Positions 54,875 through 62,807 of a stretch of DNA of 64,000 bases are shown here, piece after piece. Origin of the DNA: Streptomyces aquilus (GTDB lineage: Bacteria; Actinomycetota; Actinomycetes; Streptomycetales; Streptomycetaceae); NCBI RefSeq assembly GCF_003955715.1, contig NZ_CP034463.1:7998001-8062000 (forward strand). The letters run 5' to 3'. Position 1 is the stretch's first letter, and each line of letters begins with the position of its first letter. A model generated the notes under the pieces. It had not been told where the DNA came from, searched no databases, and saw nothing but the letters and a program-made list of their open reading frames with translations. A program made the translations under genes and the position numbers.

Positions 54875-55608
54875 ACCCGCCGCAAGTCCGGTACCGGGCT
54901 GGTGAATTCCAGCCACTTTCACCGAGGGGGGATCGGCGGCCAGCGTGGCGTGACCTGCCGCGCCGGCCGCCCCTTTTCCCGGCCGGGTACGGCCTCCCGC
55001 GCAGACGCGGATGGGCAGTTCGTCCGAGGCGCGTCGGTCAGGGTGTCTCGCCTGCGCGGGGGTCCGAGGCCCCGCCGTACCGCCGGATCGGCCGGTCGTC
55101 ACGAACGCCGATGAACGGCCCCGGTCGCGCTCGTGGCGACGGGGCGCTGCCACGGAGCACGCCGTCGGAGGCGACGCCCACCGTGTCGTAGCGGCTGTGC
55201 CCGGCCCGCGACCTTGGCCGGTCCTGGCGCCCACCCCGTCCCGAGGCAGGCGCCGGCGCCAACCGGAACGACCTCCTCGACCAGCGCTTTCCCCGGGCCC
55301 CGCCGCCCGCGCGGATCTTCGCACCGCCCCGCGGAACGCACGGCACATGCCAACCGGGGGAACCGGCGGCACGCCCGCCCCGCGCCGGCCCCGCCGCCAC
55401 CGCGGTCCGGCCGCGCTCCACAGCGCCTCGAAGGGCGCACGAGGAGCGGTGCGGGCGAGGTCGCGCGCCCGGCCCGGCACCCCAGAACCATGGCTGAACA
55501 CCTGGTCGTTGATGATTCGACATGACTGCGGCGTGAACGACGGGGCATGGATCCCCGTGAACGTGTTCGAGCAGGAGGGGAACCGACATCGGCACGCGGG
55601 CGGGGGTC
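54875..55608. other. Long intergenic region without convincing gene
   Basis: About 730 bases. The long open frames here on both strands are arginine/proline/alanine-rich with no consistent codon bias, domain or ribosome site, and look like chance in GC-rich DNA. The AT-richer patch at 55500-55530 (GTTGATGATTCGACATGA) probably belongs to the promoter of the HATPase gene. Nothing else was recognised. Confidence 0.5.
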
Positions 55609-56091
55609 ATGAAGAGGCAGGCACGAGGAGGCGGTCCCACGGCGATCGGGGCCTTCTCGGCGGAGACGGTGGAGGACAGGGCCATGAGCGCCGGCGAACC
55701 GGCGCAGGCCGTATCGCTACGGCGCAGACTCGGGCGGGCGGATCTGCGGGCGGTGCCCGAAGTACGCCGGCAACTGCGCGAATTGTTACGGCAGTGGGGG
55801 AGGCCCGGACGATCGGAGATAGCGGAACTGCTCACCAGCGAGCTCGTCACCAACGCGCTCGTCCACACCGACCACGACGCGGTCCTGACGGCCACCGTCG
55901 GACCCCGTGGACTGCGGGTGGAGGTACGGGACTTCGTGGCCCGCAGACCCAGACTGCGCGTACCGAACGCCGACGACGGTACGCACGGCCGAGGCCTGTT
56001 CCTCGTGCAGTCCCTCGCCGACGCGTGGGGCGTACGGGCGCACGGCGTGGGGAAGGCGGTGTGGTTCGAGCTCGACGCGGGCGCCGCGTGA
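55609..56091 (+). CDS. ATP-binding protein, RsbW/HATPase-like
   Basis: A 160-residue protein with a GHKL ATPase domain of the Streptomyces anti-sigma-like type: the N box LLTSELVTNALVHT, a G1-like VEVRDFVARRPRLRVPN and the G2 box HGRGLFLVQSLADAWGVRA. Such proteins bind ATP and act as serine kinases or anti-sigma factors on partner STAS proteins; no partner gene is seen here. Two starts are possible: ATG at 55609 (GGGGG upstream) and ATG at 55684 (GGAGG 8 bases upstream), the latter removing 25 residues of poorly conserved appearance. A long hairpin follows. Confidence 0.85.
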   Translation: MKRQARGGGPTAIGAFSAETVEDRAMSAGEPAQAVSLRRRLGRADLRAVPEVRRQLRELLRQWGRPGRSEIAELLTSELVTNALVHTDHDAVLTATVGPRGLRVEVRDFVARRPRLRVPNADDGTHGRGLFLVQSLADAWGVRAHGVGKAVWFELDAGAA

Positions 56092-56098
56092 CGGACGA

Positions 56099-56140
56099 AC
56101 GCGAGGGGGGTACGGCCACCGGGCCGTACCCCCCTCGCGT
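56099..56140. terminator. Bidirectional hairpin terminator
   Basis: A perfect 19-base stem (56099-56117 with 56122-56140, ACGCGAGGGGGGTACGGCC and its complement) closed by a 4-base loop, between convergent genes. No T-run is present. Confidence 0.75.
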
Positions 56141-56156
56141 GGTCCCCCTGGGGGAC

Positions 56157-57200
56157 TTAACCGAACTGCTGCTCAAGGTCCTTGAGCTTGCGCTCCAGGG
56201 AGTCGAGCCGCGGCAGGGCCATGGTGTCGTCCTCCGCGGTGAGGTCGACGGTGATCGGCTCAGTACTTTGACGGACCGGCTGAAGGGACGGACGAGAGCG
56301 CACGGGCAGTGGTTCCGGCGTCGTCGCTATGGCAGGCTCCGCGGTGGCCCGGTCATCGCCGCCGCCCCGCTCCAGAGCCTCCACCTGCCGGCCGCCACCG
56401 CGGCCGATGAACCCGCGGTGACCCCGGCTGATCGCCTTGAGCTGGGCGCGCTCCAGACGGTCCGCCTCGCGGCGGCGCAGCCGGTTCTCCTCCTTCTGCC
56501 GCTTGTCCTCGCGGACCTCGTCCACCGCCTCGTCGAGGCTGCGCACGTTCTCCAGCAGCATCAGCGACCAGGCCTTGTACGTCTCACGCGGCGCCCGCAG
56601 CCAGCGGACCACACGGATCTGCGGCAGCGGACGGGGCACCAGACCCTGCTCGCGCAGTGCCGCCCGGCGCGTCTGCTTCAGCGCGCGGTCGAACAGGACG
56701 GCGGCCGACAGGGACATGCCGGAGAAGAACTGCGGCGCGCCGTCGTGGCCGAAGCCCCTGGGCGCGTGCACCCAGTTGAACCACGCCGCGGCACCCGCGA
56801 ACGTCCACACGAGTATCCGGGAGCCGAGCGCCGCGTCACCGTGGCTGGCCTCGCGCACCGCGAGCACCGAGCAGAACATCGCCGCGCCGTCCAGGCCGAA
56901 CGGGACCAGGTACTCCCAGCCGCCGGATAGGTTCAGGTTCTGCTGGCCGAAGCCGACCAGGCCGTGGAAGGAGAGGGCGGCGGCGACCGCCGCACAGCAG
57001 AACAGCAGGACATAGGAGGCGGTGCCGTATATGGCCTCCTTGCGCCGCCGGCGCTCCTCGCTGCGCTCCCAGGAGTCGTCCTTCGCGTGCTCCCCGCCGG
57101 ACCGCTTGCTCCGCGCCAGCACCGCCATCGCCGCGACCATGCCCAGGAGCAGTACGGCGCCCGGAAGCAGCCAGTTCAGCGATATGTCGGTCAGTCTCAT
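56157..57200 (-). CDS. DUF2637 membrane protein with cytosolic helical tail
   Basis: A 347-residue protein. Residues 1-175 contain about five membrane helices including the DUF2637 pattern (YGTASYVLLFCCAAVAAALSFHGLVGF; WEYLVPFGLDGAAMFCSVLAVREASHGD; ILVWTFAGAAAWFNWVHA). The rest is cytosolic and includes a charged helical stretch (DEAVDEVREDKRQKEENRLRRREADRLERAQLKA) likely to be coiled coil, a disordered part, and a final short coiled coil (LPRLDSLERKLKDLEQQFG). DUF2637 occurs in Streptomyces plasmid-transfer and developmental genes; its action is unknown. The ATG at 57200 has AAGGGA upstream. No mobile-element genes are nearby, so this looks like a chromosomal member. Confidence 0.85.
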   Translation of the reverse strand: MRLTDISLNWLLPGAVLLLGMVAAMAVLARSKRSGGEHAKDDSWERSEERRRRKEAIYGTASYVLLFCCAAVAAALSFHGLVGFGQQNLNLSGGWEYLVPFGLDGAAMFCSVLAVREASHGDAALGSRILVWTFAGAAAWFNWVHAPRGFGHDGAPQFFSGMSLSAAVLFDRALKQTRRAALREQGLVPRPLPQIRVVRWLRAPRETYKAWSLMLLENVRSLDEAVDEVREDKRQKEENRLRRREADRLERAQLKAISRGHRGFIGRGGGRQVEALERGGGDDRATAEPAIATTPEPLPVRSRPSLQPVRQSTEPITVDLTAEDDTMALPRLDSLERKLKDLEQQFG

Positions 57201-57470
57201 CTGGGGTCCCTTGCATTGGGATAGGGCGTAACGCCCGCCATAGTGGCCCAATCCCACCGGCCCTCAGGGGGTTTCGGGGCAAGAGGCCGCCAAGGAGGTG
57301 CAAGGGATTGCCCAGGGCGGCGTTCTGCTCGAACTGCCGCATGAGGGGCGGGAGTTGAGTTCGAATAAGACTACCCGTACGGGTGGTTCCACGGAAAGTT
57401 CCTGCGGCAGGTGAGGAAATTGTGAATCGCCTGTAACCCGCTGGGAGTCCTGTTCGCCGGTGATCTTACG
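57201..57470. other. Intergenic region ahead of the DUF2637 gene
   Basis: Contains the perfect palindrome ACCCGTACGGGT (57374-57385) and an AT-richer stretch (57395-57435), but no gene. The palindrome lies about 175 bases upstream of the DUF2637 start and could be an operator. Confidence 0.4.
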
Positions 57471-57492
57471 GGACCGGCCGGCGCGGCCGTCC
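57471..57492 (-). terminator. Hairpin downstream of fhuF-like gene
   Basis: GGACCGGCCG (57471-57480) and CGGCCGTCC (57484-57492) form a hairpin with one bulged base, 12 bases after the stop codon on the minus strand. Confidence 0.5.
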
Positions 57493-57503
57493 CCCGGGGG
57501 GTG

Positions 57504-58349
57504 TCAACTGGCGGCTTCCGCCAGCAGCTTGACGACCCGATCGGTGTCGCAGGTGCGCGGGCAGGTGGCGCAGGTGTCCTGCGGCGCGAGCGTGTAGTAC
57601 ATGCAGCAGCTGACCCGGTCCCTGGTGGGCAGCGCCTCACCGGCCGGGCCGGTCAACTCGCGGAAGGCCGCGGTGCCGACGTACGGCTTGGTCGTGCCCG
57701 GCAGCAGCAGCTCCAGCTCGCGCTCGGCCCGCCGCTGCTCGTGCTCGCCGAACAGCCCGGCGACGTACCAGAGCCCCTCCACCACCTCGTCGGTCACCAT
57801 GCCCCACAGCGCCCGCCCGCGCCGCCGCATCCGCGGCCCGAATCCGGCGAGCAGCGGCTCCATGTGCTCGGCGACGGCCTCCCGCACCTCGGCGCGCAGC
57901 GCCTCCTCGTCCGGGACCACCCGGGCGCCGGGCAGCGCCGCGGCCGGATCGCCCGGCAGACAGGCGAAGGCGCCGGTCCGCACGGCGAAGTCCATCGGGC
58001 CCCGGGTGCGGTCGTACGACACCTGCGCCACGGGGAAGCGGGGCACCCGGCGGTGCAGGAACCAGGGCAGCGTGATCAGCAGGCAGGCGGGCCACGCGTA
58101 CCGGTGCAGTCCGAAGCTCGCGATGACGTCCGGCCGGCCGGGCCGCCCGTGATCGCGTCGCACCTGTGCGTCGTCCCACATCAGAAAGGCGTCCAGTCCG
58201 GCCCCGCCCGCCGCGAGCGCGTCGGCGCCGACCCAGCCGTCGCCCCGCGGTGCTGCCTCCCCGGGCCCCAGCTCTCGCACCGTCATGCCCGGAAAGGCCT
58301 CGGTCAGACGGTGGTAGGCGTCCGTGAGGGCCGAGGCGGGAGCGGTCAT
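57504..58349 (-). CDS. Ferric-siderophore reductase, FhuF-like (2Fe-2S)
   Basis: A 281-residue protein. The C terminus carries the FhuF-type iron-sulfur motif with spacing CC-X10-C-X2-C (VSCCMYYTLAPQDTCATCPRTCD, about residues 253-270). The rest matches FhuF-like reductases that release iron from ferric siderophores in the cytosol. The ATG at 58349 (MTAPASALTDAYHRL) is chosen over the in-frame 58433 start because the latter overlaps the iron box. An iron box at 58401-58419 implies repression by a DmdR1/DtxR-type regulator when iron is plentiful. No siderophore cluster is adjacent. Confidence 0.88.
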   Translation of the reverse strand: MTAPASALTDAYHRLTEAFPGMTVRELGPGEAAPRGDGWVGADALAAGGAGLDAFLMWDDAQVRRDHGRPGRPDVIASFGLHRYAWPACLLITLPWFLHRRVPRFPVAQVSYDRTRGPMDFAVRTGAFACLPGDPAAALPGARVVPDEEALRAEVREAVAEHMEPLLAGFGPRMRRRGRALWGMVTDEVVEGLWYVAGLFGEHEQRRAERELELLLPGTTKPYVGTAAFRELTGPAGEALPTRDRVSCCMYYTLAPQDTCATCPRTCDTDRVVKLLAEAAS

Positions 58350-58400
58350 GCGGGGCCACCAATCCAAGACAGTTGTGCGACTGTGTTGCACAGGTGTTCT

Positions 58401-58419
58401 GAAGGTAAGCCTCACCTTA
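58401..58419. promoter_or_regulatory. Iron box (DmdR1/DtxR-type operator)
   Basis: GAAGGTAAGCCTCACCTTA matches the actinobacterial iron-box consensus TTAGGTTAGGCTAACCTAA (read on the other strand) at about 14 of 19 positions, with the AGGT-N-AGCCT core intact. It lies 52 bases upstream of the FhuF-like start. Confidence 0.75.
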
Positions 58420-58531
58420 CCCATGGTTGTCACGCTTTGAACCGTCGGCTTCTGCGCCTATGGTGCTTGACGGGCGAGTAACAACCCGCCGTAATGACCC
58501 CAAGTACCGACACGTCCGGAGGAGGCTCCTT

Positions 58532-59443
58532 GTGAATCAGGGCACACAGGGCTCCACCGGGACGGAGAACACCGGGATCGCCGGTCCGGTGCGGGTGCCG
58601 CCGCAGGTGCGGGCGGCGGATGTGGACGCCGCCCGAGGCAGGCGGCCGCGTCCCCAGGGCGGGCTGCCGGAGCCCCAGGTCGAGCGCACCCGCGCCGCCG
58701 ACCCCGTACCGAAGGCCCGAGGCGGACGCCCGCCCGCCGAGCAGCCGATGCCGACGCCGCGGGTCCTGCCCGCCGAACAGCCCTCGCCGACATCGCCTGC
58801 CGGGCATGGCGCCCGGCCCGTCGTCCAGCGCGCCTCCGTGCGCGGGCAGATCCTGGACGCGCTGCGCACCGCGCTCGTGACCGGCGAACTGGCCCCCGGC
58901 GAGGTCTATTCGGCGCCCGTCCTCGGCGAGCGCTTCGGAGTCTCCGCGACGCCCGTCCGTGAGGCGATGCAGCAACTCGCGCTGGAGGGCGCCGTCGAGG
59001 TCGTGCCCAACCGGGGCTTCCGGGTCGTGGAGCGGGGGGCGCGGGAGCTCGCCGAACTCGCCGAGATCCGCGCCCTGGTGGAGGTGCCGGTGATGCTGCG
59101 GCTGGCCCGTACGGTGCCGGCCGAGCGCTGGGCGGAGCTGCGGCCGGTCGCCGAGGCCACGGTACGGGCGGCGTCGACGGGATGCCGGGCGACGTACGCC
59201 GAGTCGGACCGCGCCTTCCACCGCGCGGTCCTCGCCCTCGCCGGCAACGCGCAGCTGGTCCAGATCGCCGACGACCTCCACCGCCGCGCCCAGTGGCCCC
59301 TGACCGGCACGCCCACCTCCCGCGGCCGCGCGGAACTGGTGGCGGACGCGGCCGAACACACCGCACTGCTGGACGCGTTCATCGCCGGGGACCTCGACGT
59401 GGTGCGGTCACTGGTGGCGGAGCACTTCGGGGGAGCGTCCTGA
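58532..59443 (+). CDS. GntR-family transcriptional regulator (FCD type) with extended N terminus
   Basis: A 303-residue regulator. The winged helix (RGQILDALRTALVTGELAPGEVYSAPVLGERFGVSATPVREAMQQLALEGAVEVVPNRGFRV, about residues 103-165) and the following FCD domain (AELAEIRALVEVPVMLRLART; ESDRAFHRAVLALAGNAQLVQIADDLHRRA) place it in the FadR subfamily. About 100 extra Pro/Arg/Gly-rich residues precede the helix-turn-helix. The GTG at 58532 has a strong GGAGGAGG site, so the extension seems real. Its target is unknown. It is divergent from the FhuF-like gene. Confidence 0.88.
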   Translation: MNQGTQGSTGTENTGIAGPVRVPPQVRAADVDAARGRRPRPQGGLPEPQVERTRAADPVPKARGGRPPAEQPMPTPRVLPAEQPSPTSPAGHGARPVVQRASVRGQILDALRTALVTGELAPGEVYSAPVLGERFGVSATPVREAMQQLALEGAVEVVPNRGFRVVERGARELAELAEIRALVEVPVMLRLARTVPAERWAELRPVAEATVRAASTGCRATYAESDRAFHRAVLALAGNAQLVQIADDLHRRAQWPLTGTPTSRGRAELVADAAEHTALLDAFIAGDLDVVRSLVAEHFGGAS

Positions 59444-59568
59444 GCTTGTGACGGCGGTCACGGAACTGTTGGCTCCGCGCAACGGTCCGCGACGCCGGGA
59501 ACCCGCCCGTCCCGTCCCGCGTGGCATCCCCCGACGGCACGCCTGGTGCCGACAGCGGAGGTGACCCC

Positions 59569-59862
59569 ATGGACCCGTCCTTCATGGCCCAGCAGCAGGC
59601 GCAACAGGCCAGTCAGCAGGCCCAGCAGGCACATCAACAAGCCGTGAACTCCCACCGGCAGGCGCACGAGCAGCACGTCCGGCACGGCTACCACCGCCCG
59701 CCGATGCACACCCCGATGCCCCACCGCGGCGGCCGCGGCGGAGGCCTCGTCCCACTCCTCGTGGTGATCGTCGTGGTCGTGGTCTTCGCCCGCGACCCGG
59801 GACTCCGCGACACCGCCCTCAACGAGGTCCAGAAGCTGGTGGACCACATCCGCAACAGCTAG
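59569..59862 (+). CDS. Small Gln/Ala/His-rich single-pass membrane protein
   Basis: A 97-residue protein: MDPSFMAQQQAQQASQQAQQ, then a long Gln-, Ala- and His-rich stretch, a Gly/Arg turn, a hydrophobic helix (GLVPLLVVIVVVVVFA, about 59-74) and a charged C-terminal helix (LRDTALNEVQKLVDHIRNS). GGAGGTG lies 5 bases before the ATG, a strong reason to choose this start over the in-frame ATG at 59521. Function unknown. It converges on the next gene with 4 bases between stops. Confidence 0.75.
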   Translation: MDPSFMAQQQAQQASQQAQQAHQQAVNSHRQAHEQHVRHGYHRPPMHTPMPHRGGRGGGLVPLLVVIVVVVVFARDPGLRDTALNEVQKLVDHIRNS

Positions 59863-59866
59863 CGGC

Positions 59867-60625
59867 TCAGGCCGTCGCCGCAGGCGGTGGCGCCAACTGC
59901 CGTGACAGCCACGTCGGTACGCCGCCCAGGAGCCGGAACAGCCGCCGTGCCTCCTCCCGCAACCGCGAGGCCTCCGGCTCGACCTCCGCGTCCGCCAGCG
60001 AGGCCAGCGCGGGAGCCGTTCCGACGAGATAGCCCAACTCCTCCCGGATCCGCAGGGATTCGGCGAAGCCGTGCCGCGCCTCCGCCAACTCCCCGTCCCG
60101 CAGGGCCAGTCCGGCGAGGTGGCGCCAAGTGAAGGAGAGCAGCAGCGGATCGGCGTGGGCGACCGCGCCCGCGTGCGCCCGCCGGTACGCCGCCCGCGCG
60201 GCCTGCGGTGAGCGGGCCAGGTTCTCGGCGAGCAGTCCGCGCCGGAAGTCCAGCAGCGCCCGTCCCGGCGCCCCCGGAGGGATCAGCGCCGCCGCCCGCC
60301 CGAGCGCGGCCCGCGCCTCGTCGGCCCGGTCGCGGACCTGGTGCAGCGTGGCCGCGTACGCAAGTTGCCCTCTTTCACAAGCGGCGGCGCCCCGCTCGTC
60401 GTCGGTGTGGGCCAGCGCCTCGGCCGTGCGCAGCGCGTCCTCGGCCTCCTCCCAGCCCTGCTCGGTGTAGAGACACCGCTCGACCAGCAGCGCGGCCCGC
60501 TGCAACGCCGCGTCCGCCCTCTCCGGTCGGAGCAGCGCTGCCGCGTCGGCCCAGCAGGCGCGTGAGCGCAGCCGCCATACCGCGGTCTGGAGTGGATCGT
60601 CAGGGGTCGTTCCGTTACCAGACAT
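59867..60625 (-). CDS. Hypothetical protein with TPR-like helices
   Basis: A 252-residue, alanine- and arginine-rich soluble protein. Repeated paired helices (DAALQRAALLVERCLYTEQGWEEAEDALRTAEALAHTDDE; AYAATLHQVRDRADEARAALGRAAALIPPG; LTWRHLAGLALRDGELAEARHGFAESLRIREELG-like) resemble tetratricopeptide repeats. No enzymatic motif. The ATG at 60625 (MSGNGTTPDDP) is preferred to 60736 because the extra 37 residues read as intergenic sequence. The family was not recognised. Confidence 0.72.
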   Translation of the reverse strand: MSGNGTTPDDPLQTAVWRLRSRACWADAAALLRPERADAALQRAALLVERCLYTEQGWEEAEDALRTAEALAHTDDERGAAACERGQLAYAATLHQVRDRADEARAALGRAAALIPPGAPGRALLDFRRGLLAENLARSPQAARAAYRRAHAGAVAHADPLLLSFTWRHLAGLALRDGELAEARHGFAESLRIREELGYLVGTAPALASLADAEVEPEASRLREEARRLFRLLGGVPTWLSRQLAPPPAATA

Positions 60626-60767
60626 GGCGGTATACGCCACCTCGCCCTCCCCGGCACACCATTGAGCTGTTGAGTGGTGGCCGCATCTCAGCACGAATCC
60701 CGTGGCCCGGCCAAGAGGGTGGGTGAAGGATTTCACAAAGTCGTGGGATACCCGGACGCCCGAGGTT

Positions 60768-62441
60768 TCAGCTCATCCGCAGCGCCAGGAAGAAATCCAG
60801 CTTGTCCTCCAGCCGGGAAAGGTCACGGCTCGTCAACTGCTCGATTCGCCCCACCCGGTAGCGCAGCGTGTTGACGTGCAGGTGGAGCCGGGTGGCGCAG
60901 CGGGTCCAGGAGCCGTCGCAGTCGAGGAACGCCTCCAGGGTCGGGATCAGCTCCGCGCGGTGCCGGCGGTCGTAGTCGCGCAGCGGGTCCAGGAGGCGGG
61001 CCGTGAACGCCCGGCGGACGTCGTCCGGGACGAAGGGCAGCAGCAGGACGTGCGAGGCCAGCTCCTGGTGGCCCGCCGCGCACACCCGGCCGGGCCGCGC
61101 CGCCGCCACCCGGCGGGCGTGCCGCGCCTCCTCCAACGCGCCGCGCAGCCCCTCCGCCGAGTGCACGGCCGCGCTGACGCCCAGCGTGACCCGCCCGTCG
61201 TCGTCGAGACCGGCGGCCAGCGGGTCCCGTACGGACTCCAGCAGCACGTCGGCGAGAACGCCGGTCTCGGAGCCGTCGTGCTCGGTCGACACCGCGGGCA
61301 GCGGGACGAGCGCGATGGCCTCCTCCCCGGTGTGGGCCACGGCGATCCGGTCGGACGGCTCGGGGCCGGTGGACAGCGGGTCGACGAGGATCTCCTCAAG
61401 GAGCGACTGGGCGACGGCCCCGCTTTCGATGTCCCCGCCGTCCCACTCGACGCGGGCCACCACGACCTGCCAGTGCGGCGCCGCCCCGAGGCCGGGCAGC
61501 AGGACGGGCGCGGCGACTCTGAGGCGTGCGGCGATCTCGGCGGGCGCGGCACCCGTCTGGACCAGCTCCAGGACCTCCTGGGCGAGCCGCCGCCGCACCG
61601 TGCGGGCCGCGTCCCTGCGGTCCCGCTCGACCGCGATCAGCTGGGTGACTCCCTGGAGCAGGTCCAGGCGCTCCTCGGGCCAGTCCCCGGCGTCCGCCTC
61701 GACGGCCAGCAGCCAGTCCGACAGCACCGTCTCGCGCACGTCCCGCGAGGCCTGCGGGGAGCGGCCGCTGCTGCGGACCGGGAACAGGGAGTACGTCGTC
61801 GAGCCGAGCGTCAGCCGGTGCGGTCCGCGCCGGCCCGTGCGGGCGGCCGCCAGATGCTCCGCGGCGAGCTTCGCGCACACGTCGGCGGGGAGCACGGGGC
61901 CGGTGGTCTTGGAGCCCGCGATCAGCCGTCCGGTCGGCGACAGCACCCAGGCCCGCAGGTCCAGGTCGGAGCCCAGCAGGTCCAGGACCACGTCCGGGCC
62001 GCCGCCCGCCGGGCCCGAGGTCATCATCCGGCGGTGCCGGTCGACCACGGCCGCCAGGTCCCCGGCGCGCTCGCCGCTGACCTGCCGTACGACATGCTCG
62101 GTGATCGTCGCGAACGCCACCGACTCGTGCACCGCGAACAGCGGCAGCCGGTTGCGCGCACAGGCCAGCACCAGGTCCTCCGGCACATCGCCGAGCTCCG
62201 CCTCGCCCGCCGCCAGCGCCGCCACACCGGCCTGCACGAGGATCCGCACGAACGCGTCGGAGTCCGCGGCGTCCCTCCGCCACGCCAGCCCCGTGAGCAC
62301 CAGCTCACCGCCCGACAGATAGCGGCTCGGGTCCCGCAGGTCCGTGGTCATCACACCGCGCACGGTGCGGTCCAGCTCGTCCTCGCCGCCGAGCAGCCGC
62401 AGGCCCAGCGCGTCGGTGTCCAGCAGTGCGCGCAGCCGCAT
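60768..62441 (-). CDS. pucR: PucR-family transcriptional regulator, probable purine catabolism control
   Basis: A 557-residue regulator. It starts with the PucR domain (MRLRALLDTDALGLRLLGGEDELDRTVRGVMTTDLRDPSRYLSGGELVLTGLAW), has a central GGDEF-like/CdaR-type region (HWQVVVARVEW; VTLGVSAAVHSAEGLRGALEEARHARRVAAARPG) and ends with the PucR C-terminal helix-turn-helix (LIPTLEAFLDCDGSWTRCATRLHLHVNTLRYRVGRIEQLTSRDLSRLEDKLDFFLALRM). It is divergent from genes for xanthine dehydrogenase subunits, which points to control of purine degradation. The 366-base gap between them holds candidate sites at 62466 and 62626. Confidence 0.92.
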   Translation of the reverse strand: MRLRALLDTDALGLRLLGGEDELDRTVRGVMTTDLRDPSRYLSGGELVLTGLAWRRDAADSDAFVRILVQAGVAALAAGEAELGDVPEDLVLACARNRLPLFAVHESVAFATITEHVVRQVSGERAGDLAAVVDRHRRMMTSGPAGGGPDVVLDLLGSDLDLRAWVLSPTGRLIAGSKTTGPVLPADVCAKLAAEHLAAARTGRRGPHRLTLGSTTYSLFPVRSSGRSPQASRDVRETVLSDWLLAVEADAGDWPEERLDLLQGVTQLIAVERDRRDAARTVRRRLAQEVLELVQTGAAPAEIAARLRVAAPVLLPGLGAAPHWQVVVARVEWDGGDIESGAVAQSLLEEILVDPLSTGPEPSDRIAVAHTGEEAIALVPLPAVSTEHDGSETGVLADVLLESVRDPLAAGLDDDGRVTLGVSAAVHSAEGLRGALEEARHARRVAAARPGRVCAAGHQELASHVLLLPFVPDDVRRAFTARLLDPLRDYDRRHRAELIPTLEAFLDCDGSWTRCATRLHLHVNTLRYRVGRIEQLTSRDLSRLEDKLDFFLALRMS

Positions 62442-62807
62442 TCTCGTCGCCGCCGATCTTTGTCTCGAAATCTACGATGAACTGTGAGGCCCCTGTGCGG
62501 GAGGCGCCTGTCCGGTGGCCCGATGAGCTCCGCTCACCGCCCCTCGGGCTGTGTCCCAGGTCACGCCCGTTGTGTCGCGCGTTTCCACAGGAAAACATGG
62601 AGGTTACTGAGGGCCTCCGTTCATACGAATCTACAAGATGACCGCCCCGACCAGCCAACTCCTTCAGAGTTTCCGTGACTGACCCCGTCGGAGCACGGCG
62701 CTGTGTACTGGCCCCACTCCGCGTGAACAACACATGAACGAGCCGGGCCCGCCGCACACGATCTGGCTCAATCCGTACCACCCACAAGACGAAGAAGAGA
62801 GCCGGTC
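62442..62807. promoter_or_regulatory. Divergent promoter region pucR / xanthine dehydrogenase
   Basis: Contains two similar elements, CGAAATCTACGATGA (62466-62480) and CGAATCTACAAGATGA (62626-62641), in AT-richer surroundings near each end. The first includes TAGATT on the minus strand, a possible pucR -10. They may be PucR sites. No gene was seen. Confidence 0.4.

Noticed and set aside
54815..55501. Long open frame on the minus strand in the gap after the small secreted protein
   Set aside because: Composition is low-complexity Arg/Ala/Gly with no domain or ribosome site; typical chance frame in GC-rich DNA.
56157..57200. DUF2637 gene as evidence of an integrated conjugative element
   Set aside because: No integrase, replication, transfer or attachment-site features are nearby and base composition matches neighbours.
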